Made by a program: the position numbers and the translations under genes. DNA of 64,000 bases. Origin: Fabrea salina. Lineage: Eukaryota; Ciliophora; Heterotrichea; Heterotrichida; Fabreidae. Below the pieces are notes generated by a model, which was not told the origin of the DNA, did not search any database, and saw nothing but the letters and a program-made list of their open reading frames with translations. The DNA lies in assembly GCA_022984795.1 (NCBI GenBank), contig JALIHJ010000039.1, positions 1 to 64,000 of the forward strand. Direction: 5' to 3'. This document shows positions 46,713 through 53,848 of this stretch, in pieces. The stretch's first letter is position 1, and each line of letters opens with the position of its first letter.

Positions 46713-47318
46713 CTAATGGTTAAAAGCAACCTTTTTGGAGTCCTGGACCTTAAATATGTCCCTGCCTCCTCCATAGAGTTGCTTGTTGATTATAATCTTT
46801 TTAAAACAAAGTCCCAGAATAGGCAGAGCAATTCCAGAAGCAACATTGAAGGAATAACTCGCCCAGTCAGGCAGGTTCACGTGAACTAACACATTAACAG
46901 CTCCTATGAACCCAACTGTGGAGAAGAAAGCTGCAATATCAGAAACGTAAAAGAACCACCAGTACTTAAGTATCCCTGTAATTATCATTTGTTCTGATTC
47001 GTACTTGACTCCTGTGAAGTACTCTATAGCTATAAACGAAATCATGGAGCCCAGTGCACTCAAAAGGAAACTAAACGTCAAAATCCCAATAGAAACTAAA
47101 CCTAAGTTGTCTGAGGGGTCGATTGCAAAGGACAGTCCTAAGAACTCAAACCCAGCCATGTAGGAGTGGAACCCAAGCAACCTTTCATGGAAACTACTTA
47201 GCATTTCTAGGGCCCCCTGGGCTCCCTTTCCCGACTTAACGCAGTTGAACAGGATTATCTGGATGAACTTGTTTCCCGAAATAGCTATTTGTTCAAGGTA
47301 CTTGTTGCGTTCCTCCAT
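46713..47318 (-). CDS. Four-span membrane protein, unknown
   Basis: The 201-aa product has hydrophobic segments at about residues 54-66, 72-100, 122-148 and 155-175, and hydrophilic ends. There is no signal peptide and no recognised motif. The polypeptide ends KKVAFNH. Confidence 0.65.
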   Translation of the reverse strand: MEERNKYLEQIAISGNKFIQIILFNCVKSGKGAQGALEMLSSFHERLLGFHSYMAGFEFLGLSFAIDPSDNLGLVSIGILTFSFLLSALGSMISFIAIEYFTGVKYESEQMIITGILKYWWFFYVSDIAAFFSTVGFIGAVNVLVHVNLPDWASYSFNVASGIALPILGLCFKKIIINKQLYGGGRDIFKVQDSKKVAFNH

Positions 47319-47329
47319 TTATTTAGAAT

Positions 47330-47797
47330 TTAGTCTTTTTTCCTTCTGACTCTGCAGGTTTTTAAGTAGTTATGAAGAGTGCTTTGCCATTCAATAGGAG
47401 GCAGGTACCACTTGCCGTAGTTAATTCTTCTAGTATAGGACGAACTAGCAGTGCTGCGACTAGAACTTTTCTTAGATACAGGGTCTTTTTTAATCTGCCT
47501 TCTTAAATTAACTTTTGGTTTGTCTAGTTCGATATTAGGGCTTTTGTACTTCATTGACCGCAAGTCAACAACGCTTGGAATTCTAATTTCTTTTTCAATG
47601 AACTCAATGTTATAGTTCTGACTAGAATTAGCTGAAAGGGGAATATCGTAAAGGTCTTCTAGGTTGTCAGGCAAGGGTTCTTCTTCTAAGTCCTTCACTA
47701 AAGAGCTAAGGGTGTTTTTGCTAGTTATAACTGGAGTTTCTTCTTTTAAAAACACCCACTGCAATCCCCATAAGCTCTTTCTTTTTGGTTTGCTCAT
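47330..47797 (-). CDS. Basic protein with a YGKWYLPP motif
   Basis: The 155-aa product starts at MSKPKRK. An in-frame ATG 12 codons upstream (47833) would overlap the divergent gene. The C-terminal INYGKWYLPPIEWQ recalls the YGAWYL motif of FAM47-type proteins, but that is weak evidence. The middle is Ser/Lys-rich. The start codon is 10 bases from the next gene's divergent ATG. Confidence 0.55.
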   Translation of the reverse strand: MSKPKRKSLWGLQWVFLKEETPVITSKNTLSSLVKDLEEEPLPDNLEDLYDIPLSANSSQNYNIEFIEKEIRIPSVVDLRSMKYKSPNIELDKPKVNLRRQIKKDPVSKKSSSRSTASSSYTRRINYGKWYLPPIEWQSTLHNYLKTCRVRRKKD

Positions 47798-47807
47798 ATT
47801 AACTGAA

Positions 47808-48296
47808 ATGTATATTACCTCACTCAGAAGCAAAACTCCTCTAACTCAGAGAGTCAGCAACTTCAAAGTTCCTTTTAAGAAAAAGAAAACCAAACCCGTT
47901 CCTTATTATCTGAAGCAAAACCTTCCCGACAAAAGGTTCTTGGAACTCAGACTGGAAATCCACAAAAGGAGTTCTACTTCTATGTTGCCTGACAGGTCTT
48001 ACTGGGAACCTTTTATTCAGCGAGAGTTTAAAAAGTCAAGCAAGAAACCTAAAAAGTCCAGGGCTTCTTCAGTGGCCTTTGAGAAAAAGCAGAAGCTATA
48101 CGAAAGGAAGTTCACTGAAGGAGTAGACATCAAGAGAGACAAAACAACTCACAGCTCCAAAGAAATTCAACTCAAAAAACTCAACAAAATCCGAGAAAAC
48201 TTGTCTAGAAAAGGTAACCGGAAAAGCATAGACTCTTTTTGTAAGTTATATATAGGGAGAGCCAGCACCCACTTCAGACCTCACTCCAGGGCTTAA
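47808..48296 (+). CDS. Basic, Lys/Ser-rich protein of unknown function
   Basis: The 162-aa product has the opening MYITSLRSKTPLTQRV and a basic block (PFKKKKTKPVPYYLKQ), with helices after residue 90. No domain is recognised. The frame stays open upstream to 47664, but that part lies antisense to the neighbouring gene, so ATG 47808 is chosen. Confidence 0.55.
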   Translation: MYITSLRSKTPLTQRVSNFKVPFKKKKTKPVPYYLKQNLPDKRFLELRLEIHKRSSTSMLPDRSYWEPFIQREFKKSSKKPKKSRASSVAFEKKQKLYERKFTEGVDIKRDKTTHSSKEIQLKKLNKIRENLSRKGNRKSIDSFCKLYIGRASTHFRPHSRA

Positions 48297-48321
48297 TTCT
48301 GTAAGTTAAGTTGTTGAATAA

Positions 48322-48960
48322 ATGGCAAGACAAGGCTTTTTAGAAACAACACCCTTCTACATGTTTTGGAAAAAACCTTATAAATGCGTTGAACCTCAGT
48401 CTTCAGAAAACTCTAAGTTTTTCATCCTAAAACCTGAGTTTTGCTCAGTTGATATAGAGCACACCCAGGAAGACTGGACTTGGCTCAACGAAAGAATAGA
48501 CATCAACGACTACGAAGCAATCATGAATGCTTTCAAAAAAAGGGTTATTTTGAACAACGCACTTTACCAAATCTTCAAGTGGCTCTTTCTCCTAGTGGCT
48601 GTTTCAAGTTTGCTTTTAGCAGTGGTTAGTTTTGTTGTGCTGTTGATTGAGTTATCTGCTCTGTTAGCAGCTTTAGGGTTTGTGCTTCTGTTTGCTACCA
48701 GATTTATAGGAATACTCCACATGAAAGTTATTGAAAGAGTAAGGAACTCCTCTTCTATTAAACTAGATCCTCTTTTGAAACGACTGAAGTCCCAAAATAA
48801 CATGGACATCCAAATTGGACCTTACTGCTGGTGGGTAGAGTTCACTTACCAGCAGTACACACCTCCTCAACAAGTCTACACTTACGTAGGCCAACCTGTA
48901 GACCCTCCTGAAAACTTCTCAAACTTCCAACCAGGGCAGTTTTTTGACTCGCGAACTTAA
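48322..48960 (+). CDS. Two-span membrane protein with aromatic, Pro-rich C-terminus
   Basis: The product has 212 aa. A hydrophilic N-terminus is followed by paired spans at about residues 88-113 and 114-135 (WLFLLVAVSSLLLAVVSF, ELSALLAALGFVLLFATRF). The cytosolic tail is rich in Tyr, Gln and Pro (YQQYTPPQQVYTYVGQPVDPP). The family is unknown. Confidence 0.65.
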   Translation: MARQGFLETTPFYMFWKKPYKCVEPQSSENSKFFILKPEFCSVDIEHTQEDWTWLNERIDINDYEAIMNAFKKRVILNNALYQIFKWLFLLVAVSSLLLAVVSFVVLLIELSALLAALGFVLLFATRFIGILHMKVIERVRNSSSIKLDPLLKRLKSQNNMDIQIGPYCWWVEFTYQQYTPPQQVYTYVGQPVDPPENFSNFQPGQFFDSRT

Positions 48961-48986
48961 GTTCCAATAACTATCCATAAACTAAT

Positions 48987-50030
48987 ATGGGGCAAAGTTT
49001 TTGTTGCCAAAACGAAAAAGAAGCTACTTTCGAAAACGTTGAAATTAACCAAAGAACCAACGCTCCCCAACAAAGAGAGTTTCCAGAAGAAACAACGGTT
49101 CAGTCAGTTGAGGATCAAAAAACTAATCCTAACTTGAAAAGCGCAGCCTTAGGTTACGTTTCTAGAAAAAAGTACAAGCAAACCCTGGACTGGCAACCTC
49201 CTAGGGGATTTGTATTCATAAACATTCCTATTGAGTCTGCTGTTCCTAAGTTCAATAAAAAACTAATAAAGAAGCACTGGGAGTTCCAGTTCGAAGAAGA
49301 ACCAGAAGGAGAGTACTTGCCACCTTTGAGCAATACAAAGGACCTCCACATTTACGAAGGAAACTGGCTTCGAAAAAAACTCAAACACGGCCCAGGCAGA
49401 GAAATCTACCCAGACGGAACTATGTTTGTAGGCAACTTCAGAGAAGGCAAAGCCAACGGAAAAGGCAGACTTGTAAAGCCCGATGGAGTAGTTTACGAAG
49501 GAGAGTTTAAAAACGGACAAGCTAACGGAAAAGGGACTTTATACAAAAAGAACGGAGCCAAGTACGAAGGGGACTTCAGAGACGACATGCAGGACGGAAA
49601 AGGAACAGAAACCTGGGAAGACGGGACTTACTACGAAGGTTACTACTCCAAAAATAAGAAGCACGGAAATGGCAAACTAGTTTGGAGTGAAAACAACTAC
49701 TACCTAGGAGAGTTCAAAAACAACTTAATGGAAGGCCCAGGAGAGTACAGGTGGAGTGACGGCAAAGTATACAAGGGAAGCTGGAAGCAAGGCAAGATGC
49801 ACGGCAAAGGCGAGTTCAACTGGCCAAACGGAAGTGTTTACAAAGGCAACTACGCTGAAGACCTTAAGCACGGCAAAGGCAAAATGACTTGGAAAGACGG
49901 AAGAGTTTACGATGGACACTGGAAAGAAGGAATGCAGCACGGAGAAGGTTTGTACAGTTGCAAAAAGTATGCTTTTAAGCCCAAAAAGAGTCTTTGGGAG
50001 AACGGCGAAAAGGTTAAATGGCTTGATTAA
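48987..50030 (+). CDS. MORN-repeat protein with N-acylation signal
   Basis: The 347-aa product starts MGQSFCCQ (Gly2 myristoylation, Cys6/Cys7 palmitoylation). An IQ-like helix (LKSAALGYVSRKKY) lies near residue 55, and nine MORN repeats run from about 118 to 325 (e.g. YEGEFKNGQANGKGTLYKKN). Order and length match the protein at 11474-12535, so the two are paralogs. It is likely a membrane-cytoskeleton scaffold of the cortex. Its stop TAA abuts the convergent LSM5 stop without a gap. Confidence 0.9.
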   Translation: MGQSFCCQNEKEATFENVEINQRTNAPQQREFPEETTVQSVEDQKTNPNLKSAALGYVSRKKYKQTLDWQPPRGFVFINIPIESAVPKFNKKLIKKHWEFQFEEEPEGEYLPPLSNTKDLHIYEGNWLRKKLKHGPGREIYPDGTMFVGNFREGKANGKGRLVKPDGVVYEGEFKNGQANGKGTLYKKNGAKYEGDFRDDMQDGKGTETWEDGTYYEGYYSKNKKHGNGKLVWSENNYYLGEFKNNLMEGPGEYRWSDGKVYKGSWKQGKMHGKGEFNWPNGSVYKGNYAEDLKHGKGKMTWKDGRVYDGHWKEGMQHGEGLYSCKKYAFKPKKSLWENGEKVKWLD

Positions 50031-50306
50031 TTAAGGTTCTGCTCCAGGAACTATCATTAAGACGTTTGTTCCGTTGAGTAAGAGCTCACCTCTTTCTATA
50101 GTTTGTGAGTTGGTGCTGTGTTAGGGTTACTATTCTTTGGTGTGCTTGAGCACTATGTTCATGAGTTCATCAAAACCTACAAGAGTCCCTGCGAACTCGT
50201 GGGACTCCTTCATTATAAGCCAAACTTTTTGACCTTTGCATTTTTCTAGTAACTCTGCATAAGCTTTACCAAAGGGCAAGATGTTGCCTCCTCCTTGCTT
50301 GGCCAT
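50031..50306 (-). CDS. LSM5: LSM5, U6 snRNA/mRNA-decay LSm ring subunit, with one 15-nt intron
   Basis: The spliced product has 86 aa. Exon 1 (50306-50131) encodes MAKQGGGNILPF...CKGQKVWLIMKESHEFAGTLVGFDELMNIVL (Sm1 motif). Exon 2 (50115-50031) encodes ERGELLLNGTNVLMIVPGAEP (Sm2 motif, compare LSM5 ILLNGNNITMLVPG). The intron GTAACCCTAACACAG joins them in frame through HTKEYTNSQTI. Without splicing the Sm2 half would be lost. A longer in-frame ATG at 50354 would add 16 residues. LSM2-8 binds U6 in the nucleus and LSM1-7 drives cytoplasmic decay. Confidence 0.9.
50116..50130 (-). other. 15-nt intron in LSM5 containing a telomere unit
   Basis: On the minus strand it reads GTAACCCTAACACAG, with GTAA...CAG ends and A at position 10. 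Its core CCCTAACA is exactly the telomere unit. Removal restores the conserved Sm2 half of LSM5. Confidence 0.9.
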
Positions 50307-50354
50307 ATTACGCTTTATAGCTCTGTGTGAAGCATTTTTACTCGAACATTCCAT

Positions 50355-50690
50355 TTAGATCCAATACTGCTAGTTAGTTCCTTTGAGTCTTCTTGGTTAT
50401 CAGATTTGACCTTCTGAAAGGCTTAGTCTGTCAGACTTGTTTTTTTTGATTAAATCATTAAAAAGCTCAACCTAGCATGCTGTTTGACTGAAGAGTAAAA
50501 CCCCAGTACTTCCACAGAATTGCACTTTAAAATGTGTTAAATCATTTAAACTGAGTACTCTAAAAGATTGTAACTAGTTTTAATTAACTATAAAGGACTT
50601 TATCAGTGGGAAAACTGGTGAAAAAATTAAAGGTGACATATTTTCGAATATTTAAGGCCCAAAAGTGGTGAATTTATAATTATTTAAGCA
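50355..50690. promoter_or_regulatory. Long upstream region of the secreted-protein gene
   Basis: At about 335 bases this is the longest gene-free stretch of the dense region. No ORF or RNA gene is seen. It holds two copies of TTAAATCATT(T)AAA (about 50450-50462 and 50537-50550) and AT-rich runs near 50670-50690. It lies before a gene with strong codon bias, so it may be a strong promoter. That role is inferred. Confidence 0.4.
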
Positions 50691-51650
50691 ATGAAGGTAG
50701 CTGTACTTTTCGTAGCTCTTTGCGCACTCTCATCTGCCCGTGTCGTCTACCCCTTCGGAAGACCTCAGGTACGTATGGACCAAAACGACGCCTTTGAGTT
50801 CCTCGACGGACTCATGAAGGGACTTGAAGCCAACCCCAACAGCCCTGGCGAATGCGCCACTGAACTCAGCTCCCTCTCAGGACTCCTCTCCAAAGTAGTC
50901 AACGACGTTGATAGCATCGTCAGTGGAAACGACGTATGGGGTCAATTCGCCAAGGACATGGGAGAACTTATCGAGAAAGTTGAAGGATTCAACAGTGACT
51001 GCAACTTCAGCGGACTCATCTCCAAAATCGAATCCTTCCTCACCCCCACCGGAATCATCGAGCTCTTGAAGAACGTCTTCGAAAACATCGACAGCCTTAA
51101 GGACGAAATCTCAGGCCTCGGAAGCTGCCCTGACAACTGGGAAACCTGCGGCGAAAACGTAGGCAAAATCTTGAGGGAAGTCATCGGATGGAGCCTCAAC
51201 CACAAATTGAACAAAAAATTGGCACTTAAGAGTGACCTCACTAACTTCTTTGACGGAATGATTGCTGGACTTGCCGACAACAACTCTAACGACGCTTGCC
51301 TCCAAGACCTCAGCTCTGTTAAGTCTGACTTTGACGAAATCCTTGACAACATCAAAAAGGTATTCTCTGGAGACATCTTTGTCATCTCTAAGGTCTTCGA
51401 CGAAGCTGAAGACTTGCTAAAGAAGCTCGGATCATTCTCTGACGAATGCAACCTCAGCCAACTCGGAACTATCCTTGACAGCCTTTTGACAGTAAACGGA
51501 TGGGAACAACTCCTCAAGAACTATATCAGCAACGCTTCCACCATTAACAGTGACGTCGGTGGAATCGTCAACAACTGCAGCAGCGACTGGACTACCTGCG
51601 GAAACGACGCTGGATCTATCGTCAGACTTGTTTTGGGATGGACTCTTTAA
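50691..51650 (+). CDS. Secreted protein with two tandem Cys-containing repeats
   Basis: In the 319-aa product a signal peptide (MKVAVLFVALCALSSARV) is followed by two homologous repeats of about 140 residues. Each opens FLDGLMKGLEAN / FFDGMIAGLADN, has Cys at matching places, and ends W-x-TCGxxxGxIxRxxxGW (NWETCGENVGKILREVIGW / DWTTCGNDAGSIVRLVLGW). It is helical and acidic. Codons strongly favour C in the third position (ATC, CTC, AAC, GAC), more so in the first repeat than the second and more than in neighbouring genes, as expected of a very highly expressed product. The family is unknown; it may be an extracellular or granule-matrix protein. Confidence 0.8.
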   Translation: MKVAVLFVALCALSSARVVYPFGRPQVRMDQNDAFEFLDGLMKGLEANPNSPGECATELSSLSGLLSKVVNDVDSIVSGNDVWGQFAKDMGELIEKVEGFNSDCNFSGLISKIESFLTPTGIIELLKNVFENIDSLKDEISGLGSCPDNWETCGENVGKILREVIGWSLNHKLNKKLALKSDLTNFFDGMIAGLADNNSNDACLQDLSSVKSDFDEILDNIKKVFSGDIFVISKVFDEAEDLLKKLGSFSDECNLSQLGTILDSLLTVNGWEQLLKNYISNASTINSDVGGIVNNCSSDWTTCGNDAGSIVRLVLGWTL

Positions 51651-51673
51651 GTAACCTAATCAACATTCTTAAT

Positions 51674-52816
51674 TCAAGTTTTATTAGACATCTTATTTAA
51701 AGCTTCAGCTAGAATAGCAAAGGTCGGACTGGGAGCAGCCGACATAGTTTGCTGGAATTCTTTGTAGCCTTCCAAAGAAGGCACTTCGAATTTAGGAACT
51801 TGGAGTTTGCCTTCCCCTAAAACTTCTAATTTTTCAGAGAAAGGAACTTGTTCGAAGTTGTCTAAAAACATGTCGAGTTTGTTTTTTTCTTGTTCGAGCA
51901 CTTCAAGCATGCTTTGGATGGTTTCTGATGCGGGGTTTTTGTCTTCAAAGTGCTCTTCGAGTTGCTCTAAGTGGCTGTTTAGGGCTTCTTCTAAAGCGTG
52001 GACTATTAGGTTTTTAGTGTGCTCAAGGGTGTTGATGTGCTCTTTGAGTGAGTTCTTCATAAGTTTTTCTTCTTTGTTTGCTTTTTCAAAGTTCTGTTTC
52101 AAGTCTTCGCTTGCAGAGTTTAGGTTTAGTTTATAGTGCTCCAAGTCCAACTTCCATTCAATTAGTTGGTTTTTCATCTCTTCTTCCAAAAGTACTTTTT
52201 TTGGATGGGAGTGGTGGTGGTGCATGCACTTTGCGCATAGTAGCTTTTTGTCTTCTATACAAAAGCTTACGAAAGGTTGTTCGTGGGTTTCGCAAACAAG
52301 TTGGTTTTCAAAGGAACTGATTAAACTGTAGATAATTTTTAAGTCGTCTATGTTGTCACTAGTTAGTTCCCTGTCGTAGGGACATCTGACTCTTCCAAAG
52401 GAGTCAAAGTCTTTTTTGATACAACTCTGACACAAAATATGTCCGCACTGCAAAAGAACAGGTTTCTCTTCTAGTTGGTTGAAAACCACACAACAAATAG
52501 GACATTCCAGGTCTTGTTTGTAGTCCACTGCAGGTTTAAACCTCTTTTTTGAAAAGCGCATTTGGTTCGCCAGAAAGCTTTTCAAGGCCTTTTTAGAAGT
52601 AGTTTTGGCTTTGTAGATGCTTTTTTCAAGCTTCTTTTTGAATTCGTAGTTTTTAATGTAAAAGTGGTTCACTAGTTCTGGAATACGGTTCAGTGAGGTG
52701 TCTTCTTTAGTTCCTTTTTTAAAAGAACAGTCTTCATCGGCTTCTTTAAATACTTCGGCAGTCTGGCCCGTTTCCCTTGGTCTAGCAGGTTCTTCTTTAG
52801 ATAGGTTGCAACCCAT
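51674..52816 (-). CDS. RING/B-box ubiquitin ligase, TRIM-like, N-acylated
   Basis: The 380-aa product starts MGCNLSKEE (myristoyl/palmitoyl signal). A RING finger lies at about residues 98-146 (CPICCVVF...CGHILCQSCI...CPYDREL). A B-box-like finger follows (CETHEQPFVSFCIEDKKLLCAKCMHHHHSHPK, about 175-207), then a coiled coil at 215-330. It has the RBCC order of TRIM proteins. It is the one clear gene here that ends in TGA. Confidence 0.88.
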   Translation of the reverse strand: MGCNLSKEEPARPRETGQTAEVFKEADEDCSFKKGTKEDTSLNRIPELVNHFYIKNYEFKKKLEKSIYKAKTTSKKALKSFLANQMRFSKKRFKPAVDYKQDLECPICCVVFNQLEEKPVLLQCGHILCQSCIKKDFDSFGRVRCPYDRELTSDNIDDLKIIYSLISSFENQLVCETHEQPFVSFCIEDKKLLCAKCMHHHHSHPKKVLLEEEMKNQLIEWKLDLEHYKLNLNSASEDLKQNFEKANKEEKLMKNSLKEHINTLEHTKNLIVHALEEALNSHLEQLEEHFEDKNPASETIQSMLEVLEQEKNKLDMFLDNFEQVPFSEKLEVLGEGKLQVPKFEVPSLEGYKEFQQTMSAAPSPTFAILAEALNKMSNKT

Positions 52817-52845
52817 ATTTTATTACCCAGATTACTTAATAGAAA

Positions 52846-53580
52846 ATGGCTTATGGAGTGAGTACCGAGTGGGAAGACATCCAACGCAAGCTAGGCAACC
52901 TTCCAGAGAAGGCAGAAGAACCCTCCCAAGAAGAGATCTTAAGAGAAACTCTGGATCAACTTGAACAGAACGACCCACACACACACCTCTCAGACGACCA
53001 GTTAGAAGCTTTAGAGGACGCCACTCACGACAACGAACTCCAAAAAATCAGACAACAACGCCTGGAAGCTATGAGAAGGGCTGCTGCACGTCCTGTTTAC
53101 TCAGACTTAATAGAGATTTCCAAACAAGACTACGAAGAACAAGTAACCAATGCCTCAAAAAACACTTGTGTAATTCTGTTCCTTTACCAAAGCTACATAC
53201 CTATGTGCGAACTCCTAAACTCGATTCTCTTGCACTTGGCCAAAAAGTTCCCTCACCAAAAGTTTGTGAAAATCCAAGCAACTCGCTGCATTGAAAACTT
53301 CCAAGACAGTCACTGCCCTGCACTTATAGTCTACAAAGAAGGTTCAGTTTTTAAGAGTCTGTTGAGCTGTGCTCAGTTGTTTGGAGGAAGCAAAATGACC
53401 GTTGAGAGTGTTGAGTGGGGACTTGCCAGAGAAGGAGTCTTGGAAACTGAACTTGAAGAAAACCCCCTTAAAGCCAAAACTCAGTTCACTCGCAAAGGAA
53501 AACGCGAAGATCTAAGTGACTCTGATGAAGATGACAGAGAGTACATGTCCAATCAGATTAGAAGGATTAGAAGAGTTTAG
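52846..53580 (+). CDS. PDCL3: Phosducin-like protein (PhLP2/PDCL3 type)
   Basis: The product has 244 aa. The N-terminus MAYGVSTEWEDIQRKLGNLP matches PhLP2/3 (TEWNDILRKKGILP). A helical region with DDELEALED and MRRAA follows. The thioredoxin-like fold carries the CVILFLYQSYIPMCELLN and CPALIVYKEG strands without a redox CxxC. It assists the CCT chaperonin in folding tubulin and actin. The C-terminus is acidic then basic. Confidence 0.92.
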   Translation: MAYGVSTEWEDIQRKLGNLPEKAEEPSQEEILRETLDQLEQNDPHTHLSDDQLEALEDATHDNELQKIRQQRLEAMRRAAARPVYSDLIEISKQDYEEQVTNASKNTCVILFLYQSYIPMCELLNSILLHLAKKFPHQKFVKIQATRCIENFQDSHCPALIVYKEGSVFKSLLSCAQLFGGSKMTVESVEWGLAREGVLETELEENPLKAKTQFTRKGKREDLSDSDEDDREYMSNQIRRIRRV

Positions 53581-53599
53581 TATAATTAAGGACAGAAAA

Positions 53600-53848
53600 A
53601 CACTTTTGAATTTTAGACTGATGAGTGATTGAGTTTGGGGTTTGTTTTTCTTACATAAAGTGGAATGCAGCAAGGAGAATTGTTTTTGCATGAATTACTT
53701 GTTGGTTGGTGTGTTTTAAGTTTTCTGTCAAGAGATCCTTTTTGTGGATTCAGTAGAGATTTTAGGAGTAGGAGACTCAAATACAGTGGATTCATAACTT
53801 TCATTGAGTTTAAGGCTTAAACTAGGCTGGGCTTAAAGTTATATTCAT
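53600..53848 (-). pseudogene. Decayed tandem copy of the 3' end of the adjacent RCC1-type gene
   Basis: Blocks of this gap align in order with the 3' coding end of the neighbour (53866-54350). CAGAAAAACACTTTT matches CAGAAAAACACTTTTTG, AAGTGGAATGCAGCAAGGAG matches AAACTGGAATGTAGTGAGGAG, and TTAGGAGTAGGAGACT matches TTAGGAGTAGAAGACT. In protein, NNSPCCIPLYVRKT matches RNSSPHYIPVYLRKR. The copy is shorter and carries stops and deletions. Confidence 0.75.

Noticed and set aside
47664-47807. N-terminal extension of the plus-strand gene at 47808
   Set aside because: It is antisense to the coding region of the divergent neighbour and adds a stretch unlike the rest of the protein.
50116-50130. Interstitial telomere fragment between genes
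   Set aside because: It is an intron: removing it restores the conserved second half of LSM5.
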